A DNA stretch of 18,513 bases, from the NCBI GenBank assembly GCA_020848055.1, contig JADLBB010000287.1, positions 1 to 18,513 of the forward strand, given 5' to 3'. The notes beneath the pieces were generated by a model. It did not search any database. It was given only the letters and a program-made list of their open reading frames with translations, and had not been told where the DNA came from. Of the stretch, positions 6,676 through 14,923 are shown one piece after another (position 1 is the stretch's first letter; every line of letters starts with the position of its first letter). The position numbers and the translations under genes were made by a program. The DNA comes from Chloroflexota bacterium. Lineage in GTDB: Bacteria > Chloroflexota > Limnocylindria > QHBO01.

Positions 6676-8097
6676 ATGATCATGAGCACGACATGTCTTC
6701 GTTCAACGCACTACGCGCGCCCGTGGTGGGTGGCGGCGGGACTGGCCGCCGCCCTGGCGACGGCCGGGGGCGCAGCGAGCGCCCAGACGACCGCGCCACC
6801 GTCGTCGGCCGGCGATCGGGTGTCGGCAGGCACGCCGGCCTCGGCGCCCGCCAGGATGGCCCGGGTCGAGGAGGCAGCCTCGCTGATAGGCGACGCCGAG
6901 TTGGTCGTCTTCGGCGAGTCGTCGCACTGGGACTACGGCGTGCACGCCTTCGTGAATCGCCTGTTCCGCCACCTCGTTGAACACAAGGGGTTTCGCGTCT
7001 TCGTCCTGGAGTCGGCCTGGGGGGTGGACGAGGTGACGCGCGACATGATCGCGTCCGGTCGCACCGAGCTGGGACCCACCGAGTCGTTCTTCCTCAACGC
7101 GTTCGGCTCTCCCTCTACCGTGGAGACGATCGCCTGGGTGCGAGAGTGGAACTCGAAGCACCCGACCGATCCCGTCCGCTTCGCCGGGTACCAGCCCGAG
7201 CAGCCGGTGCGCGACTTCCAGGCGCTCTGGGCCTACCTGGCCCGCAGCCCCGCGTTCGAGGCCGCTGGCCTGCAGGCCGCGACGGCCGTCTGCGGGGCGG
7301 GCAGCGGCGAGTTCAAGACTGAACTCGACTTCCTGGGCCCGATGATGAAGGCGCGGCGCGCCGGTCGACCGGGCATGCCCACGGCCGATCGCCTGGCCTG
7401 TGTCGACGGTCTCGGTGCGATCGAGCGATTTCTCACCGCGAACCACGAGGCCCTCGTGGCCGCCACGTCGCAGGGTGCGTTCACCGAGGCAGGGGTGCAC
7501 CTGACTAGTTTGCGGGGCTTCTACGAGCACATCCTGCGCGTGGCCGACGCCTCCGCGGACAAGACGCTCACTCCCGAGCAGACTGCGGCCCTCGGCAAGG
7601 AGGCCTACCAGAATGGCGATCGCGTGCGCTTCGAGATCTTCCAGGGACTGCGCGAGACGCGGTATCGCGGCCAGAAGATGCTGCTCTGGATGCACAACTG
7701 GCACGCCGCCCGGGCCTCCGAAGAGATCGCCGAGGCCAAGGGCGTCGGGATCCCCAAGGGCACGACGTCGCTCGGCGCGCGGCTCGCGCGCGCCTACGGC
7801 GACCGCCTGATCACCTTCGGCAGCGTCGTGCCGTGTCCGCGCTGCACGTCGGCGTCCCCGACCGGCATCGCCGAACGGTTCCGCGAGGTCCTCGGCGAGG
7901 GCTCGGCCATCGTCGATCTGCGCCGACCGGCGGCTGGTCTCGCGCGCCTGCCGCTCTCCACGCTCGGCACGCTAATCGAGCCGCTCAACGACGGCGCCTT
8001 CGTCGACGTCGTCCTGTCGCGCCAGTTCGACGCGCTCTACTACCAATCGGCGTCGGACACGATCCTGGATCGCCGCGCCCAGGCCCAGAAGAAGTAG
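6676..8097 (+). CDS. Exported erythromycin-esterase-family hydrolase
   Basis: This protein of about 473 residues has a signal peptide (hydrophobic stretch about residues 17-36, cleavage near ASA-QTT). The active-site set known from EreA/EreB enzymes is present: Glu81 and His84 in GESSHWDYG, Glu112 in FVLESAWG, and His340 and His343 in MHNWHAAR. Characterised members open macrolactone rings by ester hydrolysis. Being exported and placed between a TonB receptor and peptidases, this one is more likely a catabolic esterase or lactonase for an imported compound than a resistance gene, though resistance cannot be excluded. ATGs at 6676 and 6682 are both possible starts; neither has a strong Shine-Dalgarno. 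The frame runs back into the receptor gene to 6628, which I reject. The gap from the receptor stop is 28 bases. Confidence 0.82.
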   Translation: MIMSTTCLRSTHYARPWWVAAGLAAALATAGGAASAQTTAPPSSAGDRVSAGTPASAPARMARVEEAASLIGDAELVVFGESSHWDYGVHAFVNRLFRHLVEHKGFRVFVLESAWGVDEVTRDMIASGRTELGPTESFFLNAFGSPSTVETIAWVREWNSKHPTDPVRFAGYQPEQPVRDFQALWAYLARSPAFEAAGLQAATAVCGAGSGEFKTELDFLGPMMKARRAGRPGMPTADRLACVDGLGAIERFLTANHEALVAATSQGAFTEAGVHLTSLRGFYEHILRVADASADKTLTPEQTAALGKEAYQNGDRVRFEIFQGLRETRYRGQKMLLWMHNWHAARASEEIAEAKGVGIPKGTTSLGARLARAYGDRLITFGSVVPCPRCTSASPTGIAERFREVLGEGSAIVDLRRPAAGLARLPLSTLGTLIEPLNDGAFVDVVLSRQFDALYYQSASDTILDRRAQAQKK

Positions 8098-8119
8098 CTT
8101 CTCGCGAGGAGTGCGCCAC

Positions 8120-9292
8120 ATGCCACACACCGTCCGCCCACGGCGAGCGCTGGCGCTCGCGTTCTCCATCGGCCTGCTGGCCGCACCCGTGGCCAGTGCT
8201 GCCGACGACCCCGTCATCGACGTCACGCTGGACACGATCCGCGCGAAGTTCGCGAAGATCGGCGGGTTTCCCGAGACCTCGAAGTCCCCCAGCCCGTACC
8301 TCGCCGACTTCTTCGGCATCGTCCGCCTCAACGACACCCTCACGCTCGAGACGGTGAAGAAGGACCTCGTCCCGGCGCACGCAGCGGAGCTTCCCGGCAG
8401 CACGCCGCGGGTGCTCAAGCTGCAGTGGAAGGACGGCGGCACGATCGACTTCTACGCCCGCGCGCAGCTGCGGATCGACAAGAAGGACGGCGGTCCGTCC
8501 CGCTACAACGTCGCCGTGGTCGAGCACGCCGTCGCCGCCGAGAACGACGGCCCGAACGTGGCCAGGTTCCTCGCTTTCCTGCAGAAGCAGGGCTGGACCG
8601 CCCGCTACCTGGCGCCGAACCCCTACGCAGCCGAGGAGCAGGCTGCGTTCGCCCGCATGGGCGATGCCGCGGCCACCAACGCCACCAAGGAACTCGGGAG
8701 CTTCGACGCGTTCGCGAAGGAGACCCACGCCATCTACCTGCTGCCCGACGCCGTGCATGGCGACCAGTCGCGCTACGACGTGCTTCTGGACATGCTGAAG
8801 GGCGGGAACTACGACTGGTTCGGCATCGAGATGGCCACCGTGGACCTGCAGCCCGTGCTCGACGCCTGGGTGAAGGCCAAGCCGGGGTCGACCGAACATG
8901 CGGCGGCCGACGCGAAGCTGCAGGACTACTTCCAGGTGGCCTGGAACGACAAGTTCGGCGGCGTGGCCGCGCGCGGGCAGAACCCCTACTACCTGGCGAT
9001 GAAGATCGCGCGCGATGCGGGCAAGGCCGTCTACGCCCTCGACACCGTGGCCGACTACATCCTCTTCCGCTACGGCGAGTTCCCGCTGGGCGCCACCACC
9101 CGCAACGTGGTGTGGGTGAACCGCATCCCACGCACCGGGCGCGGCCTGATCTTCGGCGGCAGCGCGCACATGATCACGGGGCAGCGCAACACGTTCCAGG
9201 ACTTCCTGACGGCCGCTCGTCCTGGCACGCCCGTCTACCACTACTACGTCGAGCACCCGCCGCAGAAGCCGGCGCCGCCCAAGCCGCAGTAG
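8120..9292 (+). CDS. Exported protein of unknown function, possibly TraB/ChaN/EreA-like
   Basis: This 390-residue protein has a clear signal peptide (RPRRALALAF core, cleavage near ASA-ADD) and ends in a Pro/Lys tail. AGGAG at 8107-8111 lies eight bases before the ATG at 8120, so the upstream GTG at 8111 is not the start. I do not recognise a named family. Visible blocks are VVEHAVAAENDGPNVARFL, IYLLPDAVHGDQSRYDVLL, YDWFGIEM, YYLAMKIARDAGKAVYALD and LIFGGSAHMITGQRNTF. The order (an acidic/His pair, a GIEM segment, a late Gly-rich segment with His) is loosely like the TIKI/TraB/ChaN/EreA superfamily, to which the preceding gene belongs. This is a weak, unaided resemblance. Operon position and export suggest a periplasmic hydrolase or binding role for the same substrate. 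Confidence 0.75.
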   Translation: MPHTVRPRRALALAFSIGLLAAPVASAADDPVIDVTLDTIRAKFAKIGGFPETSKSPSPYLADFFGIVRLNDTLTLETVKKDLVPAHAAELPGSTPRVLKLQWKDGGTIDFYARAQLRIDKKDGGPSRYNVAVVEHAVAAENDGPNVARFLAFLQKQGWTARYLAPNPYAAEEQAAFARMGDAAATNATKELGSFDAFAKETHAIYLLPDAVHGDQSRYDVLLDMLKGGNYDWFGIEMATVDLQPVLDAWVKAKPGSTEHAAADAKLQDYFQVAWNDKFGGVAARGQNPYYLAMKIARDAGKAVYALDTVADYILFRYGEFPLGATTRNVVWVNRIPRTGRGLIFGGSAHMITGQRNTFQDFLTAARPGTPVYHYYVEHPPQKPAPPKPQ

Positions 9293-9300
9293 GGCCGATC

Positions 9301-10893
9301 ATGCGGGGCTGGCGCGCGATCCCGGTCCACACCCTCGTCGCGGCAACCGTCACCACGACGCTCGCCGCGGCGGGGGCCGTGGAGCCGATTCACGAGGACG
9401 TGAACCGGCGGCTGCGCGAGGCGGCGACCTCCTCGCAAGTGCTGGCGCTGGCCCGCACGCTCACCGACCGCTTCCCGCACCGGCTGACCGGCACGCCGAT
9501 GCTCGAGGAGGCCGGGCGATGGGCGGCGGATCGCCTGCGCGGCTGGGGGCTCGACCCGGTGCGCCTCGAGCCGTGGGCGTTCGATGCACCCGGGTGGACC
9601 AACGAGGCGATCGGCGTGCGGTTGACCGCGCCGGTTGCGGCGACGCTCACGGCGGCCGCCGTCGCGTGGACCCCGGGCACACCGCGACCCGTCACGGCAA
9701 CGGTCGCGCTGATCGACCCGCCTGCCCCGGCGACGAGGAGCGACCTCGAGCGATGGTTCGCGGAGCGGGCGTCCCTGCTGCGCGGGCGGATCGTCGTCGT
9801 GGGGAAGCCCACGCCGTTGCCGCCGCTCCCGACGTTTCCGCCACGCTGGCGTCTCGCCGACGATGAGTTGCGGGCCCGGTACGCCCCGCGCCCCACGCCC
9901 GCCGCCACACCGGCCGCGCCGCCCGCCAACGTGGCCGCGGAGCCTCCACTGAGCCCAGCCGATCGCGACGCGGCCATCTCCGAGCTGTTGAAGCGTCATG
10001 GCGCAGTGGCCCGCGTCACGGGGAGCCGCGATCGCTACGGCCTGCTGCGCGCCGTGGCGAATGTCGTGCGAGACCTGGACCGCCACGTGCCCTGGATCGT
10101 GATCTCGCGCGAGGAGCACGGGCGCCTCAGCCGCCTGCTCGAGGACGGTAGCCCCGTCGAGATGCGCCTCGACATCACCAACCGCTCGTGGCCCGGCGGG
10201 CGGACCGCCTACCACGTGGTGGCTGACCTGCCCGGCACGGACCGCCCAGGCGAGGTCGTGGTCCTCGGCGCGCACCTCGACGCGCACCCGCTGGCGCAAG
10301 GCGCCACCGACAACGCCGCTGGCGTCGCCGTGATGATGGAGGCGATGCGGCTGCTGCGGACGGTGCACGCGCGGCCGCGGCGCACGGTTCGCCTCGTGCT
10401 ATGGAGCGGCGAGGAACAACGCGTCGCGGGATCGCAGGCGTGGGTGCGCGGGCACTACGGGTCGGCCGAAAAGCCGAAGGGGGACTTCGCCAAGCTGTCG
10501 GCCGCTTTCAACCTCGACAACGGCACGGGGCGCGTCCGCGGCATGCACGTGTTCGGTCCGCCCGAGGCGGGCGAGGTGCTGCGGCAGATCCTGGCGCCCT
10601 TCGGCGATCTCGGCGTAGTCGGCGCCACCACCTACCGCAATCGCACGCCGCCCGGGTCCGACCACGCGGCGTTCAGCGTCAACGGCTTGCCGGGCGTCTG
10701 GGTGGACCAGGATCCGCTCGACTACGGCGAGGCGAGCTGGCACTCGTCGGCCGACACCTTCGAACGCCTGGTCGAGGACGACCTGAGGCAGGCGGCAGTC
10801 GTGATGGCGGCCACCGTCTACCATGTGGCGATGCGCGACGCTCTGCTCCCGCGTTTCGCGCCCGAGCACCTGCCGGCCCCTGGCTCCCGATGA
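9301..10893 (+). CDS. Exported M28-family zinc metallopeptidase
   Basis: This 530-residue protein has an N-terminal hydrophobic export signal ending near AAAGA. The M28 aminopeptidase core lies at about residues 305-525 with all metal ligands in order: His325 with Asp327 in GAHLDAH, bridging Asp337 in ATDNAAG, the Glu371-Glu372 pair in WSGEEQ, Asp406 in FNLDNGTG and His455 in GSDHAAF. Residues about 100-300 form an N-terminal region with an Ala/Pro-rich insertion (PTPAATPAAPPANVA), possibly PA-like. Family enzymes remove N-terminal residues from peptides with two zinc ions. In this operon it would trim imported peptides in the periplasm. AGGG at 9291-9294 precedes the ATG by six bases. Its stop overlaps the next gene's ATG (ATGA). 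A frame extension back to 8425 overlaps the previous gene and is rejected. Confidence 0.9.
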   Translation: MRGWRAIPVHTLVAATVTTTLAAAGAVEPIHEDVNRRLREAATSSQVLALARTLTDRFPHRLTGTPMLEEAGRWAADRLRGWGLDPVRLEPWAFDAPGWTNEAIGVRLTAPVAATLTAAAVAWTPGTPRPVTATVALIDPPAPATRSDLERWFAERASLLRGRIVVVGKPTPLPPLPTFPPRWRLADDELRARYAPRPTPAATPAAPPANVAAEPPLSPADRDAAISELLKRHGAVARVTGSRDRYGLLRAVANVVRDLDRHVPWIVISREEHGRLSRLLEDGSPVEMRLDITNRSWPGGRTAYHVVADLPGTDRPGEVVVLGAHLDAHPLAQGATDNAAGVAVMMEAMRLLRTVHARPRRTVRLVLWSGEEQRVAGSQAWVRGHYGSAEKPKGDFAKLSAAFNLDNGTGRVRGMHVFGPPEAGEVLRQILAPFGDLGVVGATTYRNRTPPGSDHAAFSVNGLPGVWVDQDPLDYGEASWHSSADTFERLVEDDLRQAAVVMAATVYHVAMRDALLPRFAPEHLPAPGSR

Positions 10894-12023
10894 CCGCGAT
10901 GACGCTGGATGCGCTGCCCACGCCGGCCCTCCTGCTCGACCTCGCGCGAGTCCGCCGCAACGCGGGGCGGATGTCCGAGCTGGCGCGGGCCGCGGACGTC
11001 GCCCTGCGACCGCACGCCAAGACGCACAAGTGCGTCGAACTGGCCCGCCTGCAGGTCGAGGCGGGCGCGCACGGCCTGACCGTCTCCACCCTCGCCGAGG
11101 CACGTGCATTCGGCGCGGCCGGGTTCTGCGACCTGACGTATGCGGTGCCCGTCGAGCCGGGCAAGTTCGCCGAGGTGATCCGCTTGCACGAGGCCGGCAT
11201 TTGCCTCGGCGTCGTCACCGCCGACCCAGAGGTCGTCGAGGGGCTGAGGCGCGCGGCGGCAGGATCGGGCGTCGCTGTCCCCGTCCACGTCGAGATCGAC
11301 TGCGGTGATGCACGCACGGGCCTCGCGCCAGACGATCCCGATGCGATCCCCCTCTGCCAGCACATCGCCAACGCACTGCCGTTGCGATTCGCCGGCTTGC
11401 TCACCCACGCCGGACACTCCTACGATGCGCAGGAGCCGGCGGCCCGGGTACGGCTCGCCGAGGACGAACGCCTCGCGGTGGTGAGCCTGGCCGAGCGTCT
11501 GCGCCAGGACGGTGTGCCCGTGGATGTCGTGAGCGTGGGGTCCACGCCCACCGTGAAGGCCGCGGCAAGCTTCGCCGGGGTTACCGAGGCACGCCCGGGC
11601 AACTACCTGCTGTCGGACCTGTTCCAGGCGACGCTCGGCACATGCGACGTCGACGACTGCGCCGTGTCGGTGCTCGCGGCGGTCGTCGATTGCAGCCGCA
11701 CTCGGCGGTCGGTGGTGCTCGACGCCGGGGCGATCGCACTGTCGAAGGATCGCGGGCCGGTTCGCTGGGACGCGCGCGCTGGCTACGGACGTGTCCTCGA
11801 CCTCGACGGGGTCGATCTCGGTCTGCGGGTGGCCAACGTCTCGCAGGAGCACGGCGAGGTACGCGACGTGCCCGACCGGTGGCTCGACGTGCTGCGGCCA
11901 GGCGCGCGTGTGCGCGTCCTCGTGAACCACGCGTGCCTCACCGTGGCGCAGCACGACGCCTTCCACGTGCTCGACGACGGCCAATTCGTCGATCGCTGGA
12001 CCATTCACCGCGGCTGGCACTGA
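10890..12023 (+). CDS. D-serine dehydratase / D-threonine aldolase-like PLP enzyme
   Basis: This 377-residue fold-type III PLP protein (alanine-racemase-like N-terminal barrel) has no signal peptide. The PLP lysine is Lys44 in LRPHAKTHK, the signature of the DSD1/D-threonine aldolase family. The C-terminal VNHACLTV provides His347 and Cys349, the usual divalent-metal ligands of this family. HVEIDCGDARTGL and HAGHSYDA are further family blocks. Members eliminate ammonia from D-Ser or D-Thr, or cleave D-3-hydroxy amino acids to glycine plus an aldehyde; which applies cannot be told here. It is coupled to the peptidase gene by ATGA overlap; an in-frame ATG at 10899 is a second possible start. 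It gives the operon a second cytoplasmic enzyme for D-amino acids. Confidence 0.88.
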   Translation: MTAMTLDALPTPALLLDLARVRRNAGRMSELARAADVALRPHAKTHKCVELARLQVEAGAHGLTVSTLAEARAFGAAGFCDLTYAVPVEPGKFAEVIRLHEAGICLGVVTADPEVVEGLRRAAAGSGVAVPVHVEIDCGDARTGLAPDDPDAIPLCQHIANALPLRFAGLLTHAGHSYDAQEPAARVRLAEDERLAVVSLAERLRQDGVPVDVVSVGSTPTVKAAASFAGVTEARPGNYLLSDLFQATLGTCDVDDCAVSVLAAVVDCSRTRRSVVLDAGAIALSKDRGPVRWDARAGYGRVLDLDGVDLGLRVANVSQEHGEVRDVPDRWLDVLRPGARVRVLVNHACLTVAQHDAFHVLDDGQFVDRWTIHRGWH

Positions 12024-12047
12024 GCCGGAGGGGACGGAGGCTGCAAG

Positions 12048-13265
12048 ATGCGAGTCGGGAGGGAAACGGCGGTCGCCGTCACGTTGTGCGCGATGCTCCT
12101 GACGGCCACAGGCGAGGCGGCCGCACAGGCGCCACCGGTGGTCCTCGACGAGTTGCGTGCGACGTTTCGCACGGCCGTTCGCGAGGTGGGCATCGTCGGT
12201 GCGGGGCTGCAGGTGGTGGCGGGCGACCGCGTGGTGTTCGCCGACGCCACCGGGCTCGCCGACGTTGAGGCCAACCGGCCCGTGGACGCGTCCACGATTT
12301 TCCACTGGGCCTCGATCACCAAGACGCTCACGGCAGTCGCCGTGATGCAGTTGCGGGATGCCGGCAGGCTCTCGCTCGACGACCCTGCGGTGAAGCACCT
12401 GCCGGAACTGCGCGCGGTGCACAGCGCGTTCGGCCCAGTCGAGGCAGTCACCATCCGGCACCTGTTGAGCCACTCGGCCGGCCTTCGCTCGCCAACCTGG
12501 CCGTGGGGCGGCGACAAGCCGTGGCATCCGTTCGAGCCGCCGGGCTGGGCGCAGGTGACGGCGATGCTGCCCTACACCGAGGTCGAGTTCGCGCCGGGGA
12601 GCAAGTTCCAGTACTCCAACCCGGGCATCGTCTTCCTTGGGCGGATCATCGAGACAATCTCGGGCGAGGACTACGAGGTGTACGTGGACAAGCACATCCT
12701 CAGGCCGCTCGAGATGCGCGACAGCTACTTCGACGCCACGCCGCCGTTCCTGATCGGGCGCAAGTCGCACAGCTACACGGTCCGCGACGGCGAGCGCCGC
12801 GCGCGGCCCTTCGACCCGAGCACCGGCGTTACGGTGTCCAACGGCGGCCTCAACGGCCCCGTAGGCGACCTCGCGCGCTGGGTGCGGTTCCTGATCGGGC
12901 GCCCGGCGGACGAGGCCACGCGGGCCAGGTACGACGCGGTGCTGGCGCGGGCGTCCCTGGAGGAGATGTGGAGGCCGCAGGTGGACGCGCCCGGCGAGAG
13001 CGAGGCGCCCGACCGGCCCGTGCGCGTGGGGCTCGGCTGGTTCCTCGAGACCCACGGCGGCCGCACCTACGTGGCCCACAGCGGGAACCAGAACGGCTTC
13101 ATCGCGCACCTCTACGTCGACCCGCCGCGCGGGCTCGGGTACGTCGTGGTGTTCAACACGCTGGTGCAGCGCACCGAGAAGACCCCGCGCGGCACGGGCG
13201 CCGTGGATCGCGAGCTTCGCGAGCTGATCTTCGCGAAGGTCTTTCCCGCACTGGAGGCGAGGTAG
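12048..13265 (+). CDS. Exported serine hydrolase, beta-lactamase/S12 family (D-aminopeptidase-like)
   Basis: This 405-residue protein has a signal peptide (hydrophobic residues 8-20, cleavage near AAA-QAP). The three penicillin-recognising motifs are present: Ser89-x-x-Lys92 (SITK), Tyr189-Ser-Asn191 (YSN) and His344-Ser-Gly346 (HSG, in HSGNQNGF). This combination is the class C/esterase/D-aminopeptidase type; HSG replaces the KTG typical of true beta-lactamases and penicillin-binding proteins. Related enzymes include D-aminopeptidase, D-amino-acid amidase, D,D-carboxypeptidases and esterases. Next to a D-aminoacylase and D-amino-acid PLP enzymes, a D-stereospecific peptidase is the most attractive reading; an esterase is also possible. 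GGAGG at 12036-12040 sits seven bases before the ATG. Confidence 0.87.
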   Translation: MRVGRETAVAVTLCAMLLTATGEAAAQAPPVVLDELRATFRTAVREVGIVGAGLQVVAGDRVVFADATGLADVEANRPVDASTIFHWASITKTLTAVAVMQLRDAGRLSLDDPAVKHLPELRAVHSAFGPVEAVTIRHLLSHSAGLRSPTWPWGGDKPWHPFEPPGWAQVTAMLPYTEVEFAPGSKFQYSNPGIVFLGRIIETISGEDYEVYVDKHILRPLEMRDSYFDATPPFLIGRKSHSYTVRDGERRARPFDPSTGVTVSNGGLNGPVGDLARWVRFLIGRPADEATRARYDAVLARASLEEMWRPQVDAPGESEAPDRPVRVGLGWFLETHGGRTYVAHSGNQNGFIAHLYVDPPRGLGYVVVFNTLVQRTEKTPRGTGAVDRELRELIFAKVFPALEAR

Positions 13266-13267
13266 GC

Positions 13268-14923
13268 ATGGCCAACCGAGAGGCTAGGGGAAGCTGGCGC
13301 CTGGCCGCGGTCGCGGCCGGCCTCCTGGCGGCGGGTCTGTGGGGCGCGGTCGTCGCCGGGCGCGCGCAGACTGAGGCGTCACGGTCCTTCGACGTCGTGA
13401 TTCGCAACGGGCACGTGCTCGACGGCACAGGCAACCCGTGGTTTGGCGCCGACGTGGGGATCCGTGACGGCCGTATCGCCGAGATCGGCGCCCTCGACGG
13501 GCGCCGAGCCACGCGCGTGATCGACGCCGCGGGTCGCATCGTGTCGCCTGGCTTCTTCGACACGCACGCGCACGTCGAGGGCGACCTGCTGAGGCATCCC
13601 GAGGCAGAGAACTACCTGCGCATGGGGGTGACCTCGCTCGTGACGGGTAACTGCGGGTTCTCCGAGGTGCCGCTGGCCCCGTGGTTCGACAAGGTTCGGC
13701 AGGGCGGAGTGTCGGTCAACGTCGGTTCGCTCGTCGGCCACAACAACGTGCGGCGGCTCGGCATGAACGGCGACTTCGACCGCCCACCAACGCCTGACGA
13801 ACTGGCGCGCATGCGTGCGCTGGTCGGCGCTGACATGCGCAGCGGCGCGCTGGGCGTCTCCACGGGACTCGAGTACGTGCCGGGCATCTACGCCCGCACC
13901 GACGAAATCGCGGCGCTCGCGCGCGAGGCGGCGGCCTTCGGTGGCCTCTACGCCACCCACATGCGCGACGAGGGCAACGCGATCGAGGCGTCCATCAGGG
14001 AGACGCTCGCCGTCGGCGAAGCAGCGCAGTGCCCCGTACACATCTCGCACTTCAAGGTCTCCGCGAAACGCCGGTGGGGCTTCAGCGAGCAGTCGGTGGC
14101 CCTCATCGAGCAGGCGCGCGCCGCCGGCCACCAGGCGACGGTGGACGTGTACGTCTACACCGCTGGTGCCACCTACATCGACATCATCTTCCCGGCCTGG
14201 GTGTTCGACGGCGGCCGCGATCAGGCACTGGCTCGCCTGAAGGACCCTGTCCAGCGCGCGAAGGTGCGGCAGGAGATCGTCGACAAGGCCGCCGCGCAGG
14301 GCTTCGAGGACCTTGGGTTCGTGCAGATCGCCAGCTACAAGGCCGATCCGGGCTACAACGGGCGCCGGTTGCCCGAGATCGCGACGGCGCGCGGTGCCGA
14401 AGCGGATCCGCTCGCCCAGGCCGACGTGGCAATCGACATCCGTCTGAACGGGGGCGCCGACGTCGTGGTCCATAAGATGGCCGACGAGGACGTCGATCGC
14501 ATCGTGCGTCAGCCGTTCGCGATGATCGGCGCCGACGCCGGCGTGGAAGGCCTCGCCGGCGAGGGCAACCCGCACCCGCGCAACTTCGGCAACAACGCGC
14601 GGCTCCTCAGCCGCTACGTCCGCCAGCGTGGCCTGCTCACGCTGGAGGAGGCCGTGCGGCGCATGACGTCGCTGCCCGCGCAGACCTTTCACGTCTGGGA
14701 CCGTGGCCTTGTACGGCCCGGCTTCGCCGCGGATCTGCTCGTGTTCGATCCGGCCCGCGTGGAGGACCACGCCACCTTCGAGCGTCCGCGGCAGTACTCC
14801 AGCGGATTCGACGTCGTGCTCGTCAACGGCACGATCGTGATCGACGAAGGCCGGCACACCGGTGCGCGGCCGGGTCAGGTCCTCCGCGGGACGGCCGCGG
14901 CCGGCCCCGGGGCACGGCCGTGA
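13268..14923 (+). CDS. Exported N-acyl-D-amino-acid deacylase (D-aminoacylase)
   Basis: This 551-residue protein has a signal peptide (residues about 11-31, cleavage near GRA-QTE). The D-aminoacylase version of the amidohydrolase fold is well supported: NGHVLDGTGNPWF at the N-terminal sandwich, FFDTHAHVEGD with His100 and His102, TGNCGF with Cys129 as the characteristic cysteine metal bridge, YATHMRDEG, HISHFK, and MIGADAG with the catalytic Asp. Family enzymes remove the acyl group from N-acyl-D-amino acids, giving a fatty or acetic acid and a free D-amino acid, and some act on acylated peptide ends. The length fits exported family members. It begins two bases after the serine hydrolase stop, and its own stop overlaps the next GTG start. 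Export suggests that acyl removal takes place in the periplasm. Confidence 0.92.
   Translation: MANREARGSWRLAAVAAGLLAAGLWGAVVAGRAQTEASRSFDVVIRNGHVLDGTGNPWFGADVGIRDGRIAEIGALDGRRATRVIDAAGRIVSPGFFDTHAHVEGDLLRHPEAENYLRMGVTSLVTGNCGFSEVPLAPWFDKVRQGGVSVNVGSLVGHNNVRRLGMNGDFDRPPTPDELARMRALVGADMRSGALGVSTGLEYVPGIYARTDEIAALAREAAAFGGLYATHMRDEGNAIEASIRETLAVGEAAQCPVHISHFKVSAKRRWGFSEQSVALIEQARAAGHQATVDVYVYTAGATYIDIIFPAWVFDGGRDQALARLKDPVQRAKVRQEIVDKAAAQGFEDLGFVQIASYKADPGYNGRRLPEIATARGAEADPLAQADVAIDIRLNGGADVVVHKMADEDVDRIVRQPFAMIGADAGVEGLAGEGNPHPRNFGNNARLLSRYVRQRGLLTLEEAVRRMTSLPAQTFHVWDRGLVRPGFAADLLVFDPARVEDHATFERPRQYSSGFDVVLVNGTIVIDEGRHTGARPGQVLRGTAAAGPGARP

Noticed and set aside
6676..8097. Macrolide resistance gene
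   Set aside because: The family and active site fit, but export, operon context and neighbours favour a catabolic role. Resistance would need an assay.
10818..13109. Large minus-strand open frame (763 codons) and other long antisense frames across the operon
   Set aside because: High GC gives long antisense frames. They overlap strongly supported plus-strand genes with intact catalytic motifs, and their composition is Arg/His/Gly-rich with no domain.
12048..13265. True class C beta-lactamase
   Set aside because: The third motif is HSG rather than KTG, and the neighbours are D-amino-acid enzymes. This family is mostly esterases and peptidases.
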